Of a DNA stretch of 33,981 nt, positions 17,634-25,989 are shown one piece after another. Both the position numbers and the translations under genes were made by a program. The DNA comes from an uncultured Bacteroidota bacterium. Its GTDB lineage: Bacteria; Bacteroidota; Bacteroidia; Chitinophagales; Chitinophagaceae. Numbering within the stretch: the first letter of the stretch is position 1; each line of letters starts with the position of its first letter. The notes under the pieces are model-generated. The model had not been told where the DNA came from and did no database searches. It worked only from the letters and a program-made list of their open reading frames with translations. The stretch is taken from assembly GCA_903853805.1 (NCBI GenBank), contig CAINUN010000017.1, positions 1 through 33,981 on the forward strand, given 5' to 3'.

Positions 17634-18805
17634 AAAAAAATCGCGACAAAAAAGTATTGATTAGAATAACAACCGTTCCGGTTTCATTCAATTTATTGTT
17701 ACGAAACCAACTAAAGTTTATGAGCCAATCATTTGATGTAATCGCCATTTCAAGTGATGAAATGGGCTTACAGGAATTGGCAGAAAGAGAAGGTGTTTCA
17801 ATTTATCCCGTAAACATGACGCGGGAAATTACCCCCATAAAAGATATAGGAGCCTTAATAAAATTGTGGTATTATTTTTTAAAAATAAAGCCCGATATTG
17901 TACATACACACACACCCAAAGCGGGCTTATTAGGCATGATGGCCGCTGCTTTAGCTGGGGTTCCTGTGAGGATTCATACCGTTGCTGGCTTGCCTTTATT
18001 AAAAGCAACTGGCTTGAAAAAAAGAGTGATGGAATTCACCGAAAGACTGACGTCTAAATGTGCACATCTTGTCATTGCCAATTCTAAGGTCATGAAAGGA
18101 ATAATGATTCAAAACAATTATTCCCCCGCCGATAAAATCACAACACTTTTAAACGGAAGTTCTAATGGTGTGGACACAGAGCATTATCATCCCGATGTAG
18201 TTGCTGAAAAAGAAAAGTTAGCGCTATTGAAGCAATTGCAAATAGAACAAACAGACAAGGTTTTTACGTTTATTGGAAGAATTGTAGCAGACAAAGGCAT
18301 CAATGAATTAGTGGAAGCTTTCGTACAATTTTCAGCGCAACACCTACAAGTGAAATTGATGTTGGTTGGTTGGCTCGAAGAACATTTGAACCCATTGAAT
18401 GCCAATACCCTTCACCAAATAAAACACCATCCTTCTATTATCAATGCAGGATACCAAAACGACATTCGTCCCTATCTTTCCATTAGCCACGCAGTCTTCT
18501 TACCAAGCCACCGTGAAGGCTTTCCAAATGTGCCAATGCAAGCAGGTGCAATGGGCATTCCATCTGTGGTGACCGATATTAATGGCTGTAATGAAATAGT
18601 AGTCAACAATGAAAACGGAATCATTATTCCGGTGAATAATAAAGAAGCAATCATTGCTGCGATGGAAAAAATGTTTCTCGATAATTATTTTTTCGAGAAA
18701 GTGAAATCTAACACGCGAAAAATGATTGTTAGCAAGTTCGAACAAACTAAATTGTGGAATGAAGTTCTATTTCTTTATCAAAAATTATTGCAACAGAATA
18801 GCTAG
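17630..18805 (+). CDS. Glycosyltransferase family 4, PglA/CapM-like
   Basis: A 391-aa GT4 enzyme. The start is TTG 17630, overlapping the previous stop (TTGA), with GAGAGG just upstream. This start is needed because VLIRITTVPVSFNLLL is the conserved first strand. Features: KPDIVHTHTPKAGLLGMMAA, donor motif FIGRIVADKGINELVEAF, and PSHREGFPNVPMQAGAMGIP then VVTDINGCNEIV. These resemble the PglA-type transferases that add a second sugar to an undecaprenyl-linked HexNAc. The adjacent PglD-like gene supports that link, but no PglC-type initiating transferase is present between them. Confidence 0.9.
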   Translation: MKKNRDKKVLIRITTVPVSFNLLLRNQLKFMSQSFDVIAISSDEMGLQELAEREGVSIYPVNMTREITPIKDIGALIKLWYYFLKIKPDIVHTHTPKAGLLGMMAAALAGVPVRIHTVAGLPLLKATGLKKRVMEFTERLTSKCAHLVIANSKVMKGIMIQNNYSPADKITTLLNGSSNGVDTEHYHPDVVAEKEKLALLKQLQIEQTDKVFTFIGRIVADKGINELVEAFVQFSAQHLQVKLMLVGWLEEHLNPLNANTLHQIKHHPSIINAGYQNDIRPYLSISHAVFLPSHREGFPNVPMQAGAMGIPSVVTDINGCNEIVVNNENGIIIPVNNKEAIIAAMEKMFLDNYFFEKVKSNTRKMIVSKFEQTKLWNEVLFLYQKLLQQNS

Positions 18806-18820
18806 TAAAATTTTACTCAA

Positions 18821-19435
18821 ATGGTTTTATACGGCGCAAGTGGTCATTGTAAGGTAATTATTGACATTCTTAAAGGAATGAATCAAACCATTGACTTGAT
18901 AGTAGATGATAATAAAATAGAGAAAACGTTTTGCAACATACCCTTAGGTAAACTAGACCAAATTTCTGAAGAAAGTAAATTAATCATATCAATAGGTATC
19001 AATGCTACTAGAAAAAACGTAGTGAAGAAAATTGAAAAGCGATTTCTGCTACAAGAGTTTGCAATTGCTATTCACAAAAATGCCGTTGTAGATGATACGG
19101 TGATTATTGGCAATGGTTCGGTGATAATGGCAGGAAGTATTATTAATGCGGATAGCGTCATTGGGAAACATTGTATCATCAACACAAAAGCATCATTAGA
19201 TCACGATAACAAACTCGAAGATTATGTACACATATCTCCTGGTGCAACATTGTGTGGAGATGTTACAGTAGGGGAAGGTGCCCACATTGGAGCAAATTCT
19301 GTAGTGATTCAAGGGTTGAAAATTGGTAAGTGGTGTACAATAGGAGCCGGAACTGTAGTGATCAATGACATTCCTGATTTTGCAACGGTTGTAGGGAACC
19401 CCGGTAGAATTATTAAAATGAATAACGACAAGTAA
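18821..19435 (+). CDS. PglD/NeuD-type sugar acyltransferase
   Basis: A 204-aa acetyl-CoA-dependent transferase. The N-terminal domain begins MVLYGASGHCKVIIDIL, the nucleotide-sugar binding loop of PglD. Hexapeptide repeats then form a left-handed beta-helix (about residues 85-200). The likely catalytic His is in KASLDHDNKLEDYVHISPGA. Known relatives N-acetylate UDP-4-amino sugars (PglD) or O-acetylate sialic acid (NeuD). A CapD/PglF-like dehydratase is encoded at 23129-25042, but no PglE-type aminotransferase is in the window. Confidence 0.88.
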   Translation: MVLYGASGHCKVIIDILKGMNQTIDLIVDDNKIEKTFCNIPLGKLDQISEESKLIISIGINATRKNVVKKIEKRFLLQEFAIAIHKNAVVDDTVIIGNGSVIMAGSIINADSVIGKHCIINTKASLDHDNKLEDYVHISPGATLCGDVTVGEGAHIGANSVVIQGLKIGKWCTIGAGTVVINDIPDFATVVGNPGRIIKMNNDK

Positions 19436-19446
19436 GATTACAAAGC

Positions 19447-20241
19447 ATGTTCGAAAATTTACTAGAAAAAGCCATTACAGCAGCCCTACTCGCAGGCAAT
19501 GCCATCTTAAATATTTATGAGCAGGATTTTGCTGTGCAGTATAAAGATGATCATTCGCCATTGACTGAAGCCGATTTGTTTGCGCATCAAAAAATAGTGG
19601 AAACCCTTGGTGACGAATTTCCTATTCTTTCAGAAGAAAGCAGTGAAATCCCTTTTTCAGAAAGAAAAAACTGGAAAGAATTTTGGTTAATAGACCCGCT
19701 CGACGGCACCAAAGAATTTGTCAAAAAAAACGGAGAGTTCACCGTGAACATTGCCTTCATTAAACATGGAAATCCCTTGTTAGGTGTTGTGTATGTTCCG
19801 GTTACAAAAAAATTATTTTGGGGCATTGAAAACCAAGGAAGTTTTCAAATTACAGTGGAGCACCCGTTGACTTTTTCTGTAAATGATTTGCTGGCTAAAG
19901 CACAATCAATCAACAACAATCAACTCCCCGACACGTTTACCATCGTTGCAAGTCGCTCTCACTGCTCAATAGAAACGGAAACATTTATTAATGACTGCAA
20001 AGAAAAACACGGCAATACCCACCTTGTAAGCGCAGGCAGCTCACTAAAGCTATGTATGGTAGCAGAACGCAAAGCACAAGTTTACCCGAGGCTTGCTCCT
20101 ACCATGGAATGGGATACAGCAGCAGCACATGCAGTTGCCAAATATGCAGGCTGTAAGGTTTATGATTTCCATACCCACCAAGAGCTTCAATACAACAAAG
20201 AAAATCTGCTAAATCCTTGGTTTGTGGTCGAACTTTCTTAG
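19447..20241 (+). CDS. cysQ: 3'(2'),5'-bisphosphate nucleotidase CysQ
   Basis: A 264-aa member of the inositol monophosphatase fold. Motifs: SPLTEADLFAHQKI, the metal Glu pair in FPILSEESSEIP, IDPLDGTKEFVKKNGEFTVN (about residues 80-99), and a C-terminal PTMEWDTAAAHAV. It removes the 3'-phosphate of PAP, the product left by sulfotransferases, relieving product inhibition. Its place directly before cysC fits recycling in a sulfation pathway. Confidence 0.93.
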   Translation: MFENLLEKAITAALLAGNAILNIYEQDFAVQYKDDHSPLTEADLFAHQKIVETLGDEFPILSEESSEIPFSERKNWKEFWLIDPLDGTKEFVKKNGEFTVNIAFIKHGNPLLGVVYVPVTKKLFWGIENQGSFQITVEHPLTFSVNDLLAKAQSINNNQLPDTFTIVASRSHCSIETETFINDCKEKHGNTHLVSAGSSLKLCMVAERKAQVYPRLAPTMEWDTAAAHAVAKYAGCKVYDFHTHQELQYNKENLLNPWFVVELS

Positions 20242-20250
20242 CATTGCTAC

Positions 20251-20856
20251 ATGAAAGAACAACTGCATGTTATTCCTCATAATCACCAAGTAAAAAAGCA
20301 AGACCGTAATCAACAAAACCAACACAAGTCGTTGGTGGTTTGGTTTACGGGACTATCTGGTTCCGGCAAATCCACGCTGGCAAATCTCCTCGAACAACAC
20401 CTTTTTGCACAAGGAATTCAAACCTATATTCTCGATGGAGATAACATCAGGACAGGTTTGAACAAAGACCTTGATTTTTCAGAAGAAGGAAGAATTGAAA
20501 ATATTCGCCGTATAGCTGAAGTGGCAAATCTATTTACCGATGCAGGGGTCGTAGTGCTCACTGCTTTCATTTCTCCCTTTTCAAAAGATAGGGAATTGGC
20601 AAAGACATTAATTGGAAGTGAAAACTTTTTAGAAGTTTACGTAGATTGCCCCCTTGAAGTTTGTGAAAACCGAGACGTGAAAGGATTATACCAAAAAGCA
20701 AGAGCAGGCAGCATCAAAAATTTTACAGGCATTGATTCCCCATTTGAAATACCGGAAAACCCGGATTTAAATGTTGCAACCCATCTCCATTCACTGCAGC
20801 ATTGCTTAGAAAAACTCACTCACTTTATTCAACCCAAACTGACGTTGAGCCTATGA
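20251..20856 (+). CDS. cysC: Adenylylsulfate kinase CysC
   Basis: A 201-aa APS kinase that converts APS to PAPS. Walker A is GLSGSGKSTLANLLE (about residues 32-46), then YILDGDNIRTGLNKDLDFSE, IRRIAEVANLF and VLTAFISPFSKDRE. Full length, separate from CysN. The stop TGA overlaps the ATG of cysD (ATGA at 20853). Final enzyme of PAPS supply for the operon's sulfotransferases. Confidence 0.96.
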   Translation: MKEQLHVIPHNHQVKKQDRNQQNQHKSLVVWFTGLSGSGKSTLANLLEQHLFAQGIQTYILDGDNIRTGLNKDLDFSEEGRIENIRRIAEVANLFTDAGVVVLTAFISPFSKDRELAKTLIGSENFLEVYVDCPLEVCENRDVKGLYQKARAGSIKNFTGIDSPFEIPENPDLNVATHLHSLQHCLEKLTHFIQPKLTLSL

Positions 20857-21758
20857 GTCATTATTACTTAAATCATCTTAAAGAGCTAGAAGCCGAATCT
20901 ATTTACGTGATTCGTGAAGTGTTTGCACAATTCCAAAATCCGGCCATTCTTTTTTCTGGTGGGAAAGACAGTATTGTATTGACACATCTTGCGCGAAAAG
21001 CTTTTTTCCCAGCAAAAATACCCTTTCCATTAGTGCATATTGACACGGGTCACAATTTTCCTGAAACCATGGAATACCGCGACTGGTTGGTAGATGCCTT
21101 AGGGGCAAAATTAATTGTGGGTAGTGTTCAAGATTCAATTGATAAAGGAAGAGTACGAGAAGAAACGGGCTTGAATGCCAGCAGAAATGTGTTGCAAACC
21201 ACTACGCTATTAGACACTATCGAACAGTATAAACTTGATTGTTGCATGGGGGGTGCTCGTCGCGATGAAGAAAAAGCACGTGCCAAAGAAAGATTCTTTT
21301 CTCACCGTGATGAATTTGGACAATGGGACCCCAAAAATCAACGACCTGAATTATGGCATCTTTTCAACGGCAGAAAAAACATGGGCGAGCATTTTCGTGT
21401 TTTCCCTATTTCTAATTGGACAGAAATGGATGTTTGGCAATACATTCTTCACGATAATATTCCTTTACCCCAATTATATTTTGCTCACGAACGAGACGTA
21501 ATTGAAAGAAATGGAACCCTACTTGCCGTCTCCGAATTTTTAAACATGCGCGGTGATGAAATTGTACACAACAAAACAGTGAGGTTCCGCACCTGCGGCG
21601 ATTTACCCATAACAGGCGCTATCGAATCAACCGCTTCAACACTCGAAGAAATTATTTTTGAAGTGGCGGCTTCCCGACAAACGGAAAGAGGAAATCGTGC
21701 AGATGATAAACGCTCTGAAACTGCAATGGAAGACCGTAAAAAACAAGGTTATTTCTAA
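20853..21758 (+). CDS. cysD: Sulfate adenylyltransferase subunit 2 CysD
   Basis: A 301-aa PP-loop ATP sulfurylase small subunit. The PP-loop is LFSGGKDSIVLTHLA (about residue 31 on). It continues with VHIDTGHNFPETMEYRDWL, GGARRDEEKARAKERFFSHR, ELWHLFNGR and a C-terminal RKKQGYF, as expected for the family. ATG 20853 (MSHYYLNHLKELEAES) is the conserved start; an in-frame extension to 20802 only overlaps cysC. It forms APS together with CysN. Confidence 0.96.
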   Translation: MSHYYLNHLKELEAESIYVIREVFAQFQNPAILFSGGKDSIVLTHLARKAFFPAKIPFPLVHIDTGHNFPETMEYRDWLVDALGAKLIVGSVQDSIDKGRVREETGLNASRNVLQTTTLLDTIEQYKLDCCMGGARRDEEKARAKERFFSHRDEFGQWDPKNQRPELWHLFNGRKNMGEHFRVFPISNWTEMDVWQYILHDNIPLPQLYFAHERDVIERNGTLLAVSEFLNMRGDEIVHNKTVRFRTCGDLPITGAIESTASTLEEIIFEVAASRQTERGNRADDKRSETAMEDRKKQGYF

Positions 21759-21769
21759 CTAAGACACCA

Positions 21770-23035
21770 ATGGAACACAAAGCATATCTAGATATGGAAC
21801 TCCTTCGGTTTACCACCGCAGGGAGCGTAGATGATGGAAAGAGTACTTTAATTGGAAGATTATTGTTCGATACCAAATCTATTTTCGAAGATCAAATGGA
21901 AGCGGTGAAACGCAGCAGCGAGAAAAAAGGAATTCAACATATTGACCTGTCTTTGTTGACCGATGGCTTGAAAGATGAAAGAGAACAAGGAATTACCATT
22001 GACGTAGCTTATCGCTATTTCGCAACGCCTAAAAGAAAATTTATCATTGCCGATACTCCTGGGCATGTTCAGTATATCCGCAATATGGTGACCGGCGCGA
22101 GCACAGCAAACTTAGCCTTGATTTTAGTAGATGCACGCAACGGACTTACCGAACAAACCTATCGTCATTCCTACATCGCTTCTTTATTGCAAATCAAGCA
22201 CGTTATTGTTTGTATCAATAAAATGGACTTGGTTGACTATAGTGAAGAGCGTTTCGATGATATTGTTCGCGATTACAAAGATTTTGCGGCTAAGCTTGAT
22301 ATTCATGATATAAGGTTTATACCTATCAGCGCATTGCATGGAGATAATGTCGTGCATCGTTCCGAAAAAATGGAATGGTATGACGGACCAACCTTGATTT
22401 ATCTTCTAGAAACCATTCATATCGCTTCCGACGAGAATCATATTGATTGTCGTTTTGCAGTGCAAACGGTCATACGTCCACATTCAGAGGATTACCACGA
22501 TTTTCGAGGGTATGCAGGAAGAATTTTAGGCGGCATTTTTAGAAAAGGCGACGAAGTCATGATTTTGCCTTCAGGGTTTACGTCAACCATTAAAGCCATT
22601 CAAACCTTCGATGGTGAATTAGAAGAAGCCTTCGCGCCATTGTCTGTCACCATTGAACTAAATGACGATATTGACATCAGCCGCGGCGATATGATTGTGC
22701 GTGTCAACAATAAGCCAGAGGTAACACAAGATGTGGATATTATGGTTTGTTGGTTAAACAATAATCCCATGCAATTAGGGCATAAATACATTCTTCGACA
22801 CACAACAAGAGAAGTGAGAGCGATGGTCAAAGAAATTGTTTACAAAATAGACATCAATACCATGCAGCGACAAGAAGGGGAGAAACAATTTGCTGCTAGA
22901 GATATTGGTAGAATACGGCTAAGAACAACAGCACCCGTTTTTACCGATCCTTATCGGGTTAACAAGCACACAGGGTCGCTTATTTTAATTGATGAAGTTA
23001 CCAACGAAACGGTTGCTGCAGGAATGATTGTTTAA
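21770..23035 (+). CDS. cysN: Sulfate adenylyltransferase subunit 1 CysN (GTPase)
   Basis: A 421-aa EF-Tu-like GTPase subunit of ATP sulfurylase. G1 is TAGSVDDGKSTLIGRLL, followed by the GLKDEREQGITIDVAYR switch region, G3 DTPGHVQYIRNMVTGAS and G4 CINKMDLVDYSEE, then the beta-barrel domains. It ends without a CysC fusion, consistent with the separate cysC upstream. It is the last gene of the long plus-strand operon and faces the convergent capD-like gene. Confidence 0.96.
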   Translation: MEHKAYLDMELLRFTTAGSVDDGKSTLIGRLLFDTKSIFEDQMEAVKRSSEKKGIQHIDLSLLTDGLKDEREQGITIDVAYRYFATPKRKFIIADTPGHVQYIRNMVTGASTANLALILVDARNGLTEQTYRHSYIASLLQIKHVIVCINKMDLVDYSEERFDDIVRDYKDFAAKLDIHDIRFIPISALHGDNVVHRSEKMEWYDGPTLIYLLETIHIASDENHIDCRFAVQTVIRPHSEDYHDFRGYAGRILGGIFRKGDEVMILPSGFTSTIKAIQTFDGELEEAFAPLSVTIELNDDIDISRGDMIVRVNNKPEVTQDVDIMVCWLNNNPMQLGHKYILRHTTREVRAMVKEIVYKIDINTMQRQEGEKQFAARDIGRIRLRTTAPVFTDPYRVNKHTGSLILIDEVTNETVAAGMIV

Positions 23036-23098
23036 AACGCGCTCATTTTCCCTATAGAAAATAAATTGGCACTAGCCTAAAAAGGACTTATGTATTCC

Positions 23099-23140
23099 AA
23101 ACAATAAAAACAAGAATAAAGATAGCCACTATTGTTTTTT
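23099..23140. terminator. Possible terminator between converging genes
   Basis: AAACAATA (23099-23106) pairs with TATTGTTT (23130-23137), then T-rich DNA on the plus strand. The stem is all A/T except one pair and the loop is 23 nt, so this is weak. A second small hairpin, ATTTTC/GAAAAT, lies at 23045-23062. Nothing else is seen in the 93-nt gap. Confidence 0.25.
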
Positions 23141-25042
23141 CTTAGCAACCTTAACATCCAGTTTTTCGAAACTAGAATTGTTGCTAATAAAATCTGGAAC
23201 CAACTCTTTCATTAAACTTACTGTTTCATAAGTATAATGTTTTTGTGCCAGCGAAATCAATTTGTTGATTTTTGCCTCAATCTCTTTAAAATTATATTCT
23301 CGCACTTTAGCAATCAATATTTTTTCATGATAGGTAGGCATTGTATTTTCTTTGGCACTCAATAATTCTTCATAAAGCTTTTCTCCAGGACGCAAACCTG
23401 TAAAGACAATTTCAATATCAACATGAGGTATTTTCCCTGATAGTCTAATCATTTTAAGGGCCAAATCAACAATTTTAATTGGCTTACCCATATCAAAAAC
23501 AAAAATCTCTCCACCATTGCCCATTACACTAGCTTCTATAACCAATTGGCAAGCCTCAGGAATCGTCATAAAGTATCTTGTGATTTCTGGGTGAGTTACC
23601 GTAAGGGGTCCTCCCTGTTCAATCTGTTGTTGGAATCTAGGTATTACAGAACCACTTGATCCTAAAACATTCCCAAATCTTGTCGTAATAAACCTAGTTT
23701 TTACATCATCTACATCAGGTAGACGCCCTTCTAATAGATAATTAAAATAGCTTTGCGTAAAGATTTCAGCAATTCTTTTAGACGCACCCATAACATTTGT
23801 GGGGTTAACAGCCTTATCAGTAGATACCATAACGAACTTTTCCACATTGTTTAATACAGAAATTTCAGCAAGTATCTTGGTACCCAGCACGTTGTTCACT
23901 ACCGCTACCGAAGGGTGCTCTTCCATCAGAGGCACATGTTTATAGGCTGCGGCATGGAAGACTATCTCAGGGTTATAAATTTCAAACAAATGTTCCATTC
24001 TTGCACGGTCACAAATATCACCTATGTAAGACTTTATAGAGGAATTTGGATACACTTCTTGTATCATTAATGTCAAATCATGTAAGGGTGATTCAGCATT
24101 GTCACATAAGATAATCAAGGCAGGTTTAAAAACAGTAAGTTGACGAACGATTTCTGACCCAATAGACCCCGCAGCACCTGTAACCAATATTTTCTTTCCT
24201 TTAAGTGAGTGAAAAATTCGATCATTATTAATTCTGATGATTTCTCTATCAAGGAGGTCTTCAATATGCAAATCTTTTAGCTTGCCTGAATCAAAAGTAT
24301 TTGTTAGCCATTGATGAATATCCGGAACTTGTTGAATAATAATGTCAAAGGAAAGACACTTGTCAAGCAATTCATCCATATTCTTGGCGTCCAATACTTT
24401 TTCTGGAATAATCAAAACCTCAACGCCTAATCTTTGTAGTTTTTTAAAACTATCTCTCTCCGAACTGAAGACTGGAAGCCCATCAATTGCCTTTCCCCGA
24501 TTATGATACTCTTCATCAATAAAAGCAACAACTTTTATATCACTAAGCACATCATCTGCAATCATTTTTTTGACTAACATGCTTTTTTCACCAGTGTAAT
24601 ATAGAACCGCCTTCTTTCTTTTTTTGTTTTGAATTGAAAAAAAGGACTTATGCATATGCCTCACTGCCATTCTAAAGCCTATGTGTAAAAAAGTACTCGT
24701 GTAGAAGTAAATAACAATACTTTCTCTGAATAGAAACTTTTCGTTGAAATAATAACGAATGACAAGACAAACCATTGTGATTAAAAAGTTGCTAACCAAT
24801 ATCTTCAAAGCGTCTTTATAGTTTACGTAACGAACATAGCCAGCACTGATTTTCAAAGCCAGGAAAAACAATGCTGTAAGCCCGATTACAACAGGCAACA
24901 CCGGCACTATACTCTCAATTGATTTTTCTAAATGGAAATTAAAATGCCAAATCACCGCAATGGACACCGAAAAGAAGGCAATGAATAAATCAATGCCAAA
25001 CACCAAGGAGCGCGGTATAGATTTGATATTGTGTAGCATCAT
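23129..25042 (-). CDS. CapD/PglF/WbpM-type membrane UDP-GlcNAc 4,6-dehydratase
   Basis: A 637-aa inner-membrane nucleotide-sugar dehydratase. Four hydrophobic segments fill the first ~130 residues. A nucleotide-binding domain follows (KKAVLYYTGEKSMLVKKMI), then the catalytic SDR domain with VTGAAGSIGSEIVRQL (about residue 288 on). The active-site stretch MVSTDKAVNPTNVMGASKR has Met in place of the usual Tyr, typical of the long WbpM/PglF group. It makes a 4-keto-6-deoxy UDP-sugar, the precursor of bacillosamine or FucNAc-type residues. ATG 25042 (or 25039) is better than the upstream TTG at 25054. It is the only minus-strand capsule gene. Confidence 0.92.
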   Translation of the reverse strand: MMLHNIKSIPRSLVFGIDLFIAFFSVSIAVIWHFNFHLEKSIESIVPVLPVVIGLTALFFLALKISAGYVRYVNYKDALKILVSNFLITMVCLVIRYYFNEKFLFRESIVIYFYTSTFLHIGFRMAVRHMHKSFFSIQNKKRKKAVLYYTGEKSMLVKKMIADDVLSDIKVVAFIDEEYHNRGKAIDGLPVFSSERDSFKKLQRLGVEVLIIPEKVLDAKNMDELLDKCLSFDIIIQQVPDIHQWLTNTFDSGKLKDLHIEDLLDREIIRINNDRIFHSLKGKKILVTGAAGSIGSEIVRQLTVFKPALIILCDNAESPLHDLTLMIQEVYPNSSIKSYIGDICDRARMEHLFEIYNPEIVFHAAAYKHVPLMEEHPSVAVVNNVLGTKILAEISVLNNVEKFVMVSTDKAVNPTNVMGASKRIAEIFTQSYFNYLLEGRLPDVDDVKTRFITTRFGNVLGSSGSVIPRFQQQIEQGGPLTVTHPEITRYFMTIPEACQLVIEASVMGNGGEIFVFDMGKPIKIVDLALKMIRLSGKIPHVDIEIVFTGLRPGEKLYEELLSAKENTMPTYHEKILIAKVREYNFKEIEAKINKLISLAQKHYTYETVSLMKELVPDFISNNSSFEKLDVKVAKKKQ

Positions 25043-25072
25043 TTGTAGCGACAATTAATTATAGATTTCTTA

Positions 25073-25092
25073 TAGGAAAAACAATTTTCCTA
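25073..25092. other. Hairpin in the leader of the minus-strand dehydratase gene
   Basis: TAGGAAAA (25073-25080) and TTTTCCTA (25085-25092) form a perfect 8-bp stem with a 4-nt loop, 30 nt before the start of the capD-like gene. The adjacent A-run (plus strand) gives T before, not after, the stem on the minus strand, so it is not a standard terminator for either direction. It lies in a 387-nt gap (25043-25429) that otherwise shows only the palindrome at 25348 and no small gene. Confidence 0.4.
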
Positions 25093-25347
25093 AAAAAACC
25101 TGGGTGAATTTGTCTTCAATGGGTAGGGAATAAAGTGTTAAAAATAGCCAATAAAATCAAAAAGTCAAATACCACCAAAAACAAGTAATATTCAGTTGTT
25201 GCATTTTATTAGGATTATCAAAAGTGCACCGATGTAAATAAACGGAAAATTAATTGTCAGTATCAAATTCTTGTGTAAATTTATACCCTCTATTTTATCT
25301 GTTTTTAATACCCAAAATCTTAAGAACAGTAAGTGTTTCTACGTTAT

Positions 25348-25373
25348 GTCAGCTACATAATTATGTGACTGAC
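25348..25373. promoter_or_regulatory. 26-bp imperfect palindrome upstream of the UpxY region
   Basis: GTCAG (25348-25352) pairs with CTGAC (25369-25373) around a perfect 12-bp palindrome ACATAATTATGT (25355-25366), leaving two mismatched pairs on each side. The size and symmetry fit a dimeric regulator site or recombination site. It lies 56 nt before the next gene. No function can be read from sequence. Confidence 0.35.
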
Positions 25374-25429
25374 GACGGCGAAGCCATGAAATTATACGAA
25401 AACAAAGGCTATAGCTAAGGCAATATGGA

Positions 25430-25789
25430 ATGAGAAATTTCAGGGAATATGAAATATGGCAAAACGCATTTCAACTAACTGTAAAAATCTATCCAATCAT
25501 TCATCTCTTTCCTGAGTCTGAACGATTTGGATTAGCCAACCAACTAAAACGAGCGCTCATTTCCATATCAAGCAATATTGCAGAAGGTTGTAGTCGTCAT
25601 TCTGAAACAGATTTTGCTCGAATGCTTGAAATCGCACTTGGTTCTGCATATGAAGCAGAAAGTCAGTTGTTACTTGCACAAACACTTAAATTTGTAACCC
25701 TCGATAACGACAATACAGTTTTTGAAGAAATACATCAGTTACAAAAACAAATTAGTGCTTTAATACAGAAAATAAGAAATAAAAAATAG
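25430..25789 (+). CDS. Four-helix bundle protein, S23/IVP family (first copy)
   Basis: A 119-aa protein of the 23S rRNA-intervening-sequence (S23) four-helix-bundle family. The conserved core is ISISSNIAEGCSRHSETDFA followed by LGSAYEAESQLLLA. The family is small, helical and often annotated only as four helix bundle protein; its biochemical role is not established. It is paralogous to the gene at 26514 (shared SNIAEGC-R-S and GSAYE motifs), and the two flank the UpxY-like gene. No rRNA is present. Confidence 0.9.
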   Translation: MRNFREYEIWQNAFQLTVKIYPIIHLFPESERFGLANQLKRALISISSNIAEGCSRHSETDFARMLEIALGSAYEAESQLLLAQTLKFVTLDNDNTVFEEIHQLQKQISALIQKIRNKK

Positions 25790-25805
25790 CGCTTTAGCAA
25801 CCATA

Positions 25806-25986
25806 GCCTTCGCCGAACATTATGCTTTAGCCTTCGCAAAACAACCATAGCTTTCGCTTTTTCCTTAGCAAAACAGCCATAGCCTTCGCTTTAGCCTTCG
25901 CCGAACAGCCATAGCCTTCGCAAAACAACCATAGCTTTCGCTTTTTCCTTCGCAAAACAGCCATAGCCTTCGCTTTAGCCTTCGCC
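25806..25986. repeat. 84-88 bp tandem repeat built of ~12-bp motifs
   Basis: GCCTTCGCC recurs at 25806, 25894 and 25978, giving periods of 88 and 84 bp. The two full copies match closely except for a 4-nt indel near the start. Within each copy a short motif, CATAGCCTTCGC or a variant, recurs several times. The array runs from just after the S23-like gene to the ATG of the UpxY-like gene (25990), so it occupies that gene's whole leader. Confidence 0.85.
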
Positions 25987-25989
25987 AAT

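Noticed and set aside
19447-23035. Assimilatory sulfate reduction operon
   Set aside because: There is no cysH, cysI or cysJ, while cysQ and sulfotransferases share the operon, so a sulfation role fits better.
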